Part shown: one piece after another, positions 13,466 through 21,493 of the stretch
How positions within the stretch are numbered: position 1 is the first letter of the stretch
Layout of the letters: each line of letters starts with the position of its first letter
Assembly (NCBI GenBank): GCA_046048895.1
Contig: JBJOFF010000012.1
Span: 1-31,192 of the forward strand
Reading direction: 5' to 3'
DNA length: 31,192 nucleotides
Origin: ZLKRG08 sp046048895
Lineage (GTDB): Bacteria; Actinomycetota; Actinomycetes; Nanopelagicales; Nanopelagicaceae
Program-made: the position numbers and the translations under genes
The notes under the pieces: model-generated
What the model was told of the DNA's origin: nothing
Database searches by the model: none
The model's input: the letters and a program-made list of their open reading frames with translations, nothing else

Positions 13466-15463
13466 ATGTCCGAAATCTCAATCAAGGTGGATGGTGTTGC
13501 CAAAAACGTGGCCGCAGACCAACGTCCTACCCATCTCTTTGCAGATCAAAAAGAGATTGTGGTCTGCCGCGTTAATGGTGAACTTAAAGATCTATGGACG
13601 GAATTAAAGAATGGCGATGATATAGAAGGCGTGAGTATCTCCTCACCCGATGGATTAAATGTGTTGCGCCATTCAACGGCACACGTAATGGCACAGGCGG
13701 TGCAGCAAGTCTTCTCTCAGACCAGACTTGGTATTGGTCCACCAATCAAAGATGGTTTCTATTATGACTTTGATCCAGAACGTCCATTCAATCCGGATGA
13801 TCTCGAAAAACTTGAGAGCGCGATGCGCAAAATCATCAAGGATGGCCAACGCTTTCGAAGAAGAGTAACCACCGAAGCGGATGCGTTAAAAGAGCTAGCT
13901 CACGAAACTTATAAATGTGAATTGATAGGGATTAAGGCAGCTCCGGGAGAGGCAAGTGACGAATCATCTGTTGAAGTCGGTGGTAGTGAATTAACTATTT
14001 ATGACAATTTAGGTAGAGATGGAGAACCAATTTGGTCCGATTTATGTCGGGGACCGCACTTACCATCAACCAAACATATTCCAGCATTTAAATTAATGCG
14101 TACCGCAGCGGCATATTGGCGTGGATCAGAGAAAAATCCGATGTTGCAACGTATCTACGGAACAGCGTGGCCATCTGCCGAAGAACTGCAAAGTTATCTG
14201 GACCTTTTAGCCGAAGCGGAGAAGCGCGATCATCGTCGTCTTGGAAATGAGTTGGATCTATTTTCATTCCCAGATGAAATTGGATCTGGTTTAGCGGTTT
14301 TTCATCCAAAGGGTGGCGTCGTGCGAATGGCGATGGAAGATTATTCTCGTAAGCGTCATATCGAAGAGGGATACCAGTTCGTTTACTCACCGCACTTAAC
14401 TAAATCAACTTTATTCGAAGTATCTGGCCACCTTGATTGGTACTCCGAAGGAATGTACCCACCAATGGTGATGGATGAAGAGCTTCACGCAGATGGCACC
14501 ATAAAGAAGCCAGGTCAAAAGTACTACATGAAGCCAATGAACTGCCCGATGCATATTTTGATTTATAAATCACGTGGCCGCTCTTATCGTGAATTGCCAT
14601 TACGTGCCTTCGAGTTTGGCACGGTCTATCGTTATGAAAAATCTGGCGTAGTACATGGTTTAACTCGTGCGCGTGGCTTTACTCAGGATGATGCACATAT
14701 TTTTTGCACCAAAGAGCAGATGCCTAACGAATTAGATTCACTATTAACATTCGTGCTTAATTTGCTGCGCGATTATGGATTGCAAGATTTCTATTTAGAG
14801 CTATCCACCAAGAATCCGGAAAAGTATGTTGGCGCTGATGAAGATTGGGATGCCGCAACTGAAATTCTCCGCAAAGCGGCAGAAGCGCAAAATCTTGAAT
14901 TGGTGCTCGATCCAGGTGGAGCTGCCTTTTATGGACCAAAGATTTCGGTACAAGCAAAAGATGCGATTGGTAGAACTTGGCAGATGTCTACAATCCAAGT
15001 TGATTTCCAATTGCCACAGAGATTCGAAATGGAGTATCAATCAAGTGATGGTTCTCGCCAACGTCCAGTAATGATTCACCGCGCGCTCTTTGGATCTATC
15101 GAGAGATTCTTTGGAGTATTAACCGAACATTACGCTGGAGCGTTCCCTCCATGGCTTGCGCCAGTACAAGTAATGGCGATTCCAGTTGCAGATGCATTTG
15201 CACCATATCTACAAGAGATTGTTTCTCAGATGCGAGCTGAAGGTATCCGAGCTGAAATTGATTTATCGGATGATCGAATGCAGAAAAAAGTTCGCAATGC
15301 CCAAATGGAGAAGATTCCATTTATGTTGATTGCAGGCGAAGAAGACCAAGCAAATGGCGCAGTCTCATTCCGATTCCGTGATGGTTCACAGAAGAATGGC
15401 ATTCCAGCTAAAGATGCAATTGCAGAGATTCTGCAGACAATTAAGGATCGTAAGCAGGTTTAA
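13466..15463 (+). CDS. thrS: threonyl-tRNA synthetase
   Basis: A full-length ThrRS of 665 residues. Domains in order: TGS (about 1-60), the editing domain with HSTAHVMAQ (about 69-77) and the later CRGPH zinc/editing motif near 197, then the class II catalytic core with MKPMNCPMH (about 354-362), motif 2 in YRYEKSGVVHGLTRARGFTQ and DDAHIF, and motif 3 HRALFGSIERFFG, followed by the anticodon-binding domain from about 560. The zinc ligands are the Cys of MNCPMH, the His of DDAH and the His of MIHRA. The stop codon is directly followed by the ATG of the HIT gene. Confidence 0.97.
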   Translation: MSEISIKVDGVAKNVAADQRPTHLFADQKEIVVCRVNGELKDLWTELKNGDDIEGVSISSPDGLNVLRHSTAHVMAQAVQQVFSQTRLGIGPPIKDGFYYDFDPERPFNPDDLEKLESAMRKIIKDGQRFRRRVTTEADALKELAHETYKCELIGIKAAPGEASDESSVEVGGSELTIYDNLGRDGEPIWSDLCRGPHLPSTKHIPAFKLMRTAAAYWRGSEKNPMLQRIYGTAWPSAEELQSYLDLLAEAEKRDHRRLGNELDLFSFPDEIGSGLAVFHPKGGVVRMAMEDYSRKRHIEEGYQFVYSPHLTKSTLFEVSGHLDWYSEGMYPPMVMDEELHADGTIKKPGQKYYMKPMNCPMHILIYKSRGRSYRELPLRAFEFGTVYRYEKSGVVHGLTRARGFTQDDAHIFCTKEQMPNELDSLLTFVLNLLRDYGLQDFYLELSTKNPEKYVGADEDWDAATEILRKAAEAQNLELVLDPGGAAFYGPKISVQAKDAIGRTWQMSTIQVDFQLPQRFEMEYQSSDGSRQRPVMIHRALFGSIERFFGVLTEHYAGAFPPWLAPVQVMAIPVADAFAPYLQEIVSQMRAEGIRAEIDLSDDRMQKKVRNAQMEKIPFMLIAGEEDQANGAVSFRFRDGSQKNGIPAKDAIAEILQTIKDRKQV

Positions 15464-15991
15464 ATGGATTTCCTCGAAGGTGGAGCAGGGATGCCAGATG
15501 CCTGGGCCAGACTTTGGGCGCCACATCGCCTTGGATATATCAAAGGCGAGAATCGACCACTAGATAGCAACGATATTCCATGTCCTTTCTGTGAGATTCC
15601 AAAACGAAATGACTCTGAAGCGTTGATTGTGCACCGAGGTAAAGAGGCTTATGTAGTCATGAATCTCTATCCATACAACCCAGGTCACTTGCTTATATGC
15701 GCTTATCGACATGTTGCGGATTTAACTGATTTAACTGAATCCGAACGAAATGAGATCTCTGCGCTAACTGCGCATGCGATGCAGACGCTTCGTAAAGTCT
15801 CCAGTCCTGCTGGTTTTAATTTAGGAATGAACCAAGGCGCAATTAGTGGAGCCGGAGTCGCCGCGCATATTCACCAGCATGTAGTTCCGCGATGGTCTGG
15901 AGATGCAAATTTCATGCCAATTATTGGCCAGACCAAAGTTTTGCCGCAATTGCTTACAGATACGAGGGATGCTTTAGCTCAGGGTTGGTAG
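15464..15991 (+). CDS. HIT-family diadenosine tetraphosphate (Ap4A) phosphorylase
   Basis: A 175-residue histidine-triad protein with the triad H135-I-H137-Q-H139 and C40-P-F-C43 near the N-terminus. NLYPYNPGHLL at 67-77 and VPRWSGDANF at 141-150 match the mycobacterial Ap4A phosphorylase Rv2613c, which splits Ap4A to ATP and ADP with phosphate. The location between thrS and pgsA is also as in mycobacteria. Making and breaking of Ap4A by a synthetase/phosphorylase pair gives a reason for coupling to thrS, since aminoacyl-tRNA synthetases make Ap4A. ATG follows the thrS stop codon without a gap. The 3' end overlaps the leftward gene by 18 nt. Confidence 0.88.
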   Translation: MDFLEGGAGMPDAWARLWAPHRLGYIKGENRPLDSNDIPCPFCEIPKRNDSEALIVHRGKEAYVVMNLYPYNPGHLLICAYRHVADLTDLTESERNEISALTAHAMQTLRKVSSPAGFNLGMNQGAISGAGVAAHIHQHVVPRWSGDANFMPIIGQTKVLPQLLTDTRDALAQGW

Positions 15992-16558
15992 GGAGTTTAA
16001 ATAGCTCTTTACGATATCAACGCCAAGATTAAATTCCGGATCGTTTAGTAATACTGGAATGGCTGGGAAGAAAATTCCCGATGCAAATCCAGCTGGTCCA
16101 GCTGCTTCTAATTGAGCTAGATATTCTTCGCGAAATTCTGAAACTAACTCCAAATGTTCACTATCGGCATCAGTAATCTCATTGGTGCGGTAGTTATTAA
16201 TTTTTAGTGATTCTAGATTTATCAATGCGCATGGTGTTCCGTCGTCATCATGTAAAACCAAGACGGGAGTTGCGACATCATCAAGCAATCTCTTTGCTAA
16301 AAGCACTGCATCATCAAAATCCTGCAAACCTTCATTAAAACCTGTAACAACTAAAATTCTAGGTGTTAGCAGCTCATCAAATTGATGCCAGAGCTCAACG
16401 GTCTCTTGATCTACGCCAGAACTCGCATTAATTGCGAAAATGGCGGCGGAAATTTCGCTATTTACAATCTCGGAAATTGGAGCGCCGAGCGCTTCAGAGA
16501 GCGCCGAAGTGGCAGCGCTCGGGTGACCATAAAGCGCCCAACTTTTAACCATTTCCAT
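15974..16558 (-). CDS. degenerate EF-G-like G-domain protein (putative pseudo-GTPase)
   Basis: 194 residues with no catalytic motif, but the whole length can be lined up by eye with the G domain of actinobacterial EF-G-like factors (EF-G2/FusA2 type). LYGHPSAATSALSEALG (9-25) stands where the P-loop G-H-S-G-S-G-K-T-T should be and lacks the GKT. SSGVDQETVELW (46-57) matches the D-G-V-D-x-x-T-x-x-x-W region. LVVTGFNEGLQDFDDA (69-84) stands at the N-K-x-D site but has no such motif. GIFFPAIPVL (161-170) and LNSLPT (188-193) match the end of the G domain. About 60 residues that would carry the switch regions and D-x-P-G are missing, and so are domains II-V. The start is fixed by a leaderless -10. 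The assignment is by recalled family sequence and was not tested by search. Confidence 0.6.
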   Translation of the reverse strand: MEMVKSWALYGHPSAATSALSEALGAPISEIVNSEISAAIFAINASSGVDQETVELWHQFDELLTPRILVVTGFNEGLQDFDDAVLLAKRLLDDVATPVLVLHDDDGTPCALINLESLKINNYRTNEITDADSEHLELVSEFREEYLAQLEAAGPAGFASGIFFPAIPVLLNDPEFNLGVDIVKSYLNSLPTLS

Positions 16559-16565
16559 GGAGTAA

Positions 16566-16571
16566 AGCCTA
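16566..16571 (-). promoter_or_regulatory. -10 element TAGGCT, leaderless promoter of the EF-G-like gene
   Basis: Minus-strand TAGGCT followed by 7 nt and the ATG at 16558. Its TA step is the same base pairs (16570-16571) as the TA of the forward pgsA element. Confidence 0.55.
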
Positions 16572-16575
16572 CGAT
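16570..16575 (+). promoter_or_regulatory. -10 element TACGAT, leaderless promoter of pgsA
   Basis: TACGAT followed by 6 nt and the ATG at 16582; overlaps the divergent -10 element by the TA dinucleotide. Confidence 0.55.
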
Positions 16576-16581
16576 GTACCC

Positions 16582-17187
16582 ATGATTAGCGCGCACATGA
16601 AACCAGCAGTGGTAAGAGTAATTACTCCTTTCTGTCGCGGACTCTTAAAGATGGGCATCACGCCAGACATGATGACTATTTTCGGCACCTCAATAGTGGT
16701 GGCCGGTTCTTGGTTACTTTTGGCGCAAGGCAAATTAATCGAAGCTCTAATAGTTATTGGCTTAGCGTTACTTACCGATTTGCTAGATGGCACCATGGCC
16801 CGAATCTCAAAGACCGGAGCCAGCGATTGGGGAAATTTCTTAGATTCAACTCTGGATCGAATTTCTGATGCTGCAGTCTTACTCGGGCTCTCTTATTATC
16901 TTTACTCTCAAAATGATTCACTCTTTATTGTCTGCATGATCACCGTTGCGGTATCTGCCTTGGTGCCGTATGCCAGAGCAAAGGCGGAGAGTTTGAATAT
17001 CGAATGTAAAGGTGGCTTCGCAGAGCGAACTGAACGTTTAGTGATGTTGGCTTTCTTTGGCGCCTTACATATTGCGGGAATTGAATGGGCGCTAGATATT
17101 GGTATTTGGTTGCTACTTCTACTCTCTGCTTTCACAGTCTTTCAAAGAATGGCCATCGTGTGGCGCGCGACTAAAGGTCAGGCGTGA
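16582..17187 (+). CDS. pgsA: CDP-alcohol phosphatidyltransferase, probable phosphatidylinositol phosphate synthase
   Basis: A 201-residue inner-membrane enzyme with about six membrane segments. The CDP-alcohol phosphotransferase motif is complete: D66, D69-G70, A73-R74, G84, D88 and D92. In actinobacteria the copy next to the PatA- and PimA-type genes joins CDP-diacylglycerol to inositol-1-phosphate, the first step towards phosphatidylinositol mannosides; the product assignment rests on this context. The stop codon overlaps the GTG of the next gene (GTGA). It is the first gene of a tight run pgsA, acyltransferase, pimA. Confidence 0.9.
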   Translation: MISAHMKPAVVRVITPFCRGLLKMGITPDMMTIFGTSIVVAGSWLLLAQGKLIEALIVIGLALLTDLLDGTMARISKTGASDWGNFLDSTLDRISDAAVLLGLSYYLYSQNDSLFIVCMITVAVSALVPYARAKAESLNIECKGGFAERTERLVMLAFFGALHIAGIEWALDIGIWLLLLLSAFTVFQRMAIVWRATKGQA

Positions 17188-17999
17188 GCGCATACGCTTA
17201 TTTAATTGGTTGGCGAATAGTTCGCTTATTACCGGAAAATATCGCTTACAAACTCTTCTATTTTTTAGGTGATTACGCTTTTAAAAGGAATGGGCGGAGC
17301 ATTCAAAGACTTCGCTCAAATATGCAGCAAATCTCAAGTTTATCGGGAGAGGCATTAGAGACTCTTACCAAAGATGCGATGCGTTCTTATATGCGTTACT
17401 GGTGCGATGCGTTCCGTCTTCCAGATTGGTCGCCGTCGAAAATCGATTTTGCAGTCGAATTAGTTAATGCAGAGGTATTTACTGGCCCACTAGATGCAGG
17501 TCGTGGAGTGGTGGTAGCGCTACCGCACTCTGGCAATTGGGATCATGCCGCTGCGTATTTTCTCGGTCGAGGATACAAAGCTGCAACTGTTGCCGAACGC
17601 TTAAAACCCGAGCGCGTTTTTCAAGCCTTTCTAAAATACCGCCAAGATCTCGGTATCGAAGTTTTTTCAACGGATATGCGCACCATTCCTTTACTAATTG
17701 ATCGTGCCAAGCAAGGCCATATAGTGGCTTTGGTAGCGGATCGTGATCTGAGTTCGCATGGTGTGGAAGTGAATTTCTTCGGCAAGGTTGCAAAAATGCC
17801 AGCCGGGCCAGTTGTAATTGCAGAGAAAGCCGGAGTCGATTTGATTGGCGCCTTCATTATCTACACGCCAGCTTCGATCAGAATATATTTTGAAAAGTTA
17901 GAGTATTCAGTGCAATCCGAAGCAGATTTCTTTGAGAAACATTTGAAAACTCATCCAGTGGATTGGCATATGCTGCAAAGGATCTGGATTAATGATTGA
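17184..17999 (+). CDS. phosphatidylinositol mannoside acyltransferase (PatA-like)
   Basis: A 271-residue lysophospholipid-type acyltransferase of the LpxL/HtrB family. The catalytic H115-S-G-N-W-D120 motif (H-x4-D) is present, preceded by VVVALP, and LVADRDLSSHGVEVNFFGK gives the conserved D-R-D-x5-G-x4-F-F-G acceptor-site motif. In mycobacteria the equivalent enzyme acylates the mannose of PIM1/PIM2 at the cytoplasmic face of the membrane. The start is the GTG at 17184 overlapping the pgsA stop. It overlaps pimA by 8 nt. In actinobacteria that lack lipid A, a PIM substrate is the natural reading. Confidence 0.88.
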   Translation: MSAYAYLIGWRIVRLLPENIAYKLFYFLGDYAFKRNGRSIQRLRSNMQQISSLSGEALETLTKDAMRSYMRYWCDAFRLPDWSPSKIDFAVELVNAEVFTGPLDAGRGVVVALPHSGNWDHAAAYFLGRGYKAATVAERLKPERVFQAFLKYRQDLGIEVFSTDMRTIPLLIDRAKQGHIVALVADRDLSSHGVEVNFFGKVAKMPAGPVVIAEKAGVDLIGAFIIYTPASIRIYFEKLEYSVQSEADFFEKHLKTHPVDWHMLQRIWIND

Positions 18000-19158
18000 G
18001 AAACCACTCAACATCGGCATTGTCTGTCCATATGGCTGGGATGCGCCTGGCGGAGTTCAAGCTCATATCGCCGATCTTCGTCAATATCTAGTTGCAAAAG
18101 GGCATTCAGTTTCAGTACTTGCGCCAACAGCCGACGAAGAAGCTCTGCCTGATTGGGTGGTAGGTGCAGGAAAACCAATCTCCATCCCGTACAACGGTGC
18201 GGTAGCAAGAGTGTTATTTGGCCCGATTGCTTTTGCGAAGGTAAAGCAGTGGATTGCGGAAAATGATTTCGATCTTTTGCATTTACACGAGCCTGCAATT
18301 CCGAGTATTTCACTTCTCGCTTGTTGGGCCGCCGAAGGTCCAATGGTGGGAACTTTCCATGTTTCAGCGAAGAAACAGAAAGCAAGTTTTGCGATTGTGC
18401 CAATTCTCGAGCCAGTTATTGAAAAATTATCCGCGCGCATTGCAGTTTCAGAAGCGGCACGAGAAACTTTAGTCGCGCATCTCGAAACTGATGCGGTGGT
18501 AATTCCAAATGGAATTTATGCGCAGCGGATGCGTGGAAAAGTTCGCCCAGAATGGAGTGGTCAGACGCTAGGTTTTATGGGGCGCTTTAATGAACCGCGA
18601 AAAGGTTTAAAGGTACTAATTGATGCTCTACCGATTATCAGTAGATTTTTACCAGAGGTAAAAGTTTTGGTTGCTGGACCAGGGCAACCTGAGGAGTTCC
18701 TTTCCCAAATTGATACGCAATTAAGAAGTCGGATTCAATTTCTAGGAAAATTAAGCGAAAGCGAGAAGGCTGATTTCATGTCTTCGGTTGGTGCTTATGT
18801 TGGGCCAAATACTGGTGGTGAATCATTTGGAATTATCCTGGCCGAAGCGCTTGCAGGTGGGGCAGCAGTAGTAGCCTCTGATATTCCGGCCTTTGATGCC
18901 GTGCTCGAACACGGTAAGTACGGAAAACTCTTTAAGTCCGAGGATTCCACAGATTTGGCAAAGGTAATCATCGAGTTATTGCGTGATCGCAACGCACGAG
19001 ATGAGATGGCTAAAGGCGGCCAGCAGTATGCACAGAAATTTGATTGGGATGTTGTTGCCCAAGATATCTTAGAAGTTTATGAGATGGCGATTGTGGGCAG
19101 CGGTAAAGTTGGTCTGGTTGCCGATAATCGACCTTGGAACAGGATGTGGAATCGATAA
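17992..19158 (+). CDS. pimA: phosphatidyl-myo-inositol mannosyltransferase PimA
   Basis: A 388-residue GT4-family (GT-B fold) glycosyltransferase that transfers mannose from GDP-mannose to phosphatidylinositol at the inner membrane face. The start NIGIVCPYGWDAPGGVQAHI is highly characteristic of PimA, with the glycine-rich acceptor loop. LHLHEP and GTFHVS follow in the N-domain, and the C-domain has GRFNEPRKGLKVLIDALP and the E-x7-E motif in GESFGIILAEALA. Full length. Its stop codon shares a base with the next ATG (TAATG). It closes the core PIM set begun by pgsA. Confidence 0.93.
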   Translation: MIEKPLNIGIVCPYGWDAPGGVQAHIADLRQYLVAKGHSVSVLAPTADEEALPDWVVGAGKPISIPYNGAVARVLFGPIAFAKVKQWIAENDFDLLHLHEPAIPSISLLACWAAEGPMVGTFHVSAKKQKASFAIVPILEPVIEKLSARIAVSEAARETLVAHLETDAVVIPNGIYAQRMRGKVRPEWSGQTLGFMGRFNEPRKGLKVLIDALPIISRFLPEVKVLVAGPGQPEEFLSQIDTQLRSRIQFLGKLSESEKADFMSSVGAYVGPNTGGESFGIILAEALAGGAAVVASDIPAFDAVLEHGKYGKLFKSEDSTDLAKVIIELLRDRNARDEMAKGGQQYAQKFDWDVVAQDILEVYEMAIVGSGKVGLVADNRPWNRMWNR

Positions 19159-19652
19159 TGTCTCGTACTGCGATTTTTATTGCCCTGCTCATCTTTATCT
19201 TATGGTACTTATCATTTACTGCTACTCGCTTAGATCGACTGCATCATCGAGTTGAAAGTAGTTGGGCCGCTTTGGATAGCCTGTTACAGCGACGGGCGGC
19301 AATCGCGTTAGAGATTGCACATTCGGCATTTGCTGACCCTGGGCTTGCGTTAATTCTCAATCAAGCTGCGCATCAAGCGCGCGAAGCAGACATTTCTAAT
19401 CGCTCTGAAGCGGAAAGTGGTCTGACCGGATCTTTAGGTTTACTTCTGATAAATATTCACGAAAATGCAGATGATCAGCTTCTTAAAGAGTTAAGCGATA
19501 TCACCGATAAAATTCGAGTGGCAGTTAAATTGCATGTAGAAGCAGTAAACCGTACCCAGTTAGTAAGAAGAAAATTAATAGTAAAAACTTTCCGTTTAGC
19601 TGGTCGAGCACCGCTACCTAGTATCCACAAATTTGAAGAAGATGCGATCTAA
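19158..19652 (+). CDS. LemA-like membrane-anchored helical protein
   Basis: A 164-residue protein with an N-terminal membrane anchor (about 4-21, out-in topology unclear) followed by long charged helices. The stretch RLHHRVESSWAALDSLLQRR near 26-45 resembles the L-x-x-R-V-x-x-x-W-x-x-[IL]-x-x-x-L-x-[RQ]-R signature of LemA proteins, and the three-helix length fits. Function unknown. The ATG overlaps the pimA stop codon, so it is tied to the PIM operon. An in-frame ATG 24 nt upstream lies inside pimA and is not favoured. Confidence 0.68.
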   Translation: MSRTAIFIALLIFILWYLSFTATRLDRLHHRVESSWAALDSLLQRRAAIALEIAHSAFADPGLALILNQAAHQAREADISNRSEAESGLTGSLGLLLINIHENADDQLLKELSDITDKIRVAVKLHVEAVNRTQLVRRKLIVKTFRLAGRAPLPSIHKFEEDAI

Positions 19653-20595
19653 TTTCGTTAAAGTAATTTCTACACTTGGTCTTTTAGTGTTAGCCGGGTG
19701 TAGTTCACCGCAGCTCTCATCAATTAGTGGAAAAGAAGTACCTGATGGCCCAGTTATTGTGGTTAAAATCGATGACACAAATGAAGCGCATCCTCAAGTT
19801 GGTATCGATAAGGCTGATCTGATATATATTGAACAAGTTGAAGGAGGGCTAGTTAGATTAGCGGCCGTATTTTCTACGGAAATTCCAGCCAAGATCGGTC
19901 CGGTCAGAAGCGCACGCATCTCAGATATAGATTTAATGTCACAATTCGGCAAAGTTGCTTTTTTCTATTCTGGCGCTCAGAGCAAATTAATTCCAGTCAT
20001 TAAATCCGCAAACTTATTTGATATTGGCGCAGCTTATGAATCGCCGACCCTATACACCAGAGACCCAAATCGATACGCGCCTTACGACATGATCTTGGAT
20101 GGTGCTCAAGCAAAGTTACGAATCGCAGATTTAGAAGTTGCCACTGCCAAGAGCATCGGATGGAATTTCGGTGAACTATCAAATACTGGCCGCGCTATCG
20201 AATCCGTAAAGGTGCATTGGCCCGCCGCAAATTACAGCGCCAAGTGGAATGGTAAAAGCTGGGATCTCTTTCACAATGGGAATCCAGATTTAACAAGCGA
20301 CGGAGTGCAAATTTCTCCATCAACTTTCATAATACAAAATGTGGTGATTACCGATTCTGAGTACAAAGATAAATTGGGTGGAGTGACGCCTTTAACAATC
20401 ACGGTTGGAGAAGGCACTGGCTGGGTTTTACGCGATGGAGTTGCGATTAAGGCCACTTGGAATAGACCGGATCCAGAATCTGGAACTACCTGGAGCGATT
20501 TAGAGGGAAATGAAATTAAATTCGCGCCAGGTCAGGTCTGGGTAGCGTTAATTGATAACGCTCCCGAATTTACGGCTGCACCACCTAAGAAGTAG
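19642..20595 (+). CDS. DUF3048 domain lipoprotein
   Basis: A 317-residue exported lipoprotein. The N-terminus has a basic start, a hydrophobic core and the lipobox LAGC with C20 as lipidation site. The DUF3048 (YerB-like) domain starts at about residue 40: VVVKIDDTNEAHPQVG, then ADLIYIEQVEGGLVRLAAVF and GPVRSARISDIDL; the C-terminal domain has GQVWVALI near the end. The function of the family is not established; it is common in Gram-positive cell envelopes. A TTG at 19633 is an alternative start. It overlaps the LemA-like gene by 11 nt, suggesting it belongs to the same transcript as the PIM genes. Confidence 0.85.
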   Translation: MRSNFVKVISTLGLLVLAGCSSPQLSSISGKEVPDGPVIVVKIDDTNEAHPQVGIDKADLIYIEQVEGGLVRLAAVFSTEIPAKIGPVRSARISDIDLMSQFGKVAFFYSGAQSKLIPVIKSANLFDIGAAYESPTLYTRDPNRYAPYDMILDGAQAKLRIADLEVATAKSIGWNFGELSNTGRAIESVKVHWPAANYSAKWNGKSWDLFHNGNPDLTSDGVQISPSTFIIQNVVITDSEYKDKLGGVTPLTITVGEGTGWVLRDGVAIKATWNRPDPESGTTWSDLEGNEIKFAPGQVWVALIDNAPEFTAAPPKK

Positions 20596-20598
20596 AAT
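20593..20598 (+). promoter_or_regulatory. -10 element TAGAAT, leaderless promoter of pdxS
   Basis: TAGAAT contains the stop codon of the DUF3048 gene (TAG at 20593-20595), and is followed by 7 nt and the pdxS ATG. Confidence 0.6.
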
Positions 20599-20605
20599 TC
20601 TCGAC

Positions 20606-21493
20606 ATGGCTGAATACACAGGTACTGCGCGCGTAAAGCGCGGAATGGCGGAGATGCTCAAGGGCGGCGTAATTATGGACGTCGTTGATTCAGAGCAAGC
20701 AAAGATTGCAGAGGATGCCGGAGCAGTTGCGGTGATGGCGCTCGAGCGCGTGCCTGCAGATATTCGCGCCCAAGGTGGCGTAGCTCGTATGTCAGATCCT
20801 GACATGATCGAGAAGATTAAAAAGGCCGTTTCAATTCCAGTTATGGCTAAGGCGCGAATTGGTCATTTTGCGGAAGCGCAGATTTTGGAATCTCTCGGAG
20901 TTGATTACATCGATGAGTCAGAAGTATTAACACCAGCCGATTACTCAAACCATATTGATAAGTGGTCATTTAAAGTTCCTTTTGTTTGTGGCGCAACCAA
21001 TTTAGGCGAAGCGCTTCGACGTATCAATGAAGGTGCAGCGATGATTCGTTCTAAGGGCGAAGCGGGAACTGGTGATGTTTCAAACGCGGTTACTCACATG
21101 CGCACCATTGGTGGAGAAATTCGTCGACTTACCTCAATGCGCGAAGATGAACTTTATGTCGCTGCTAAAGAGTTAGCAGCTCCTTATGAATTAGTTAAAG
21201 AAGTTGCCGCAACCGGCAAGCTTCCAGTTGTTTTATTTACCGCAGGTGGAATTGCAACTCCAGCTGATGCGTCTCTGATGATGCAGCTTGGAGCAGATGG
21301 CGTCTTTATCGGTTCTGGCATTTTCAAATCAGGAAATCCGGCACATCGCGCTTCAGCCTGCGTTAAGGCGACAACGTTCTATAACGATGCAAAAGTTGTG
21401 GCAGATGTTTCTCGTGGTCTCGGTGATGCAATGGTTGGAATCAATGTTGCAGATATTCCAGTTCCACATCGATTGGCAGAACGCGGCTGGTAA
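20606..21493 (+). CDS. pdxS: pyridoxal 5'-phosphate synthase, lyase subunit PdxS
   Basis: A 295-residue TIM-barrel enzyme that makes PLP from ribose-5-phosphate, glyceraldehyde-3-phosphate and ammonia. The start MAEYTGTARVKRGMAEML is the usual actinobacterial one. Active-site residues are D25 (MDVVD), K82 (MAKARIGH) and K150 (RSKGEAGTG), with GGVARM at 57-62 and GADGVFIGSGIFKS near the phosphate site. A longer open frame begins 54 nt upstream but runs back into the DUF3048 gene. pdxT follows with no gap. As PabC also needs PLP, the two are linked only by cofactor use. Confidence 0.97.
   Translation: MAEYTGTARVKRGMAEMLKGGVIMDVVDSEQAKIAEDAGAVAVMALERVPADIRAQGGVARMSDPDMIEKIKKAVSIPVMAKARIGHFAEAQILESLGVDYIDESEVLTPADYSNHIDKWSFKVPFVCGATNLGEALRRINEGAAMIRSKGEAGTGDVSNAVTHMRTIGGEIRRLTSMREDELYVAAKELAAPYELVKEVAATGKLPVVLFTAGGIATPADASLMMQLGADGVFIGSGIFKSGNPAHRASACVKATTFYNDAKVVADVSRGLGDAMVGINVADIPVPHRLAERGW

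Noticed and set aside
13440..13466. T-box or other leader control for thrS
   Set aside because: Only 13 nt separate pabC and thrS, and the probable transcript starts at the ATG.
20552..20605. Upstream start for PdxS
   Set aside because: The added 18 residues are not in the family and overlap the DUF3048 gene; the -10 element lies between.
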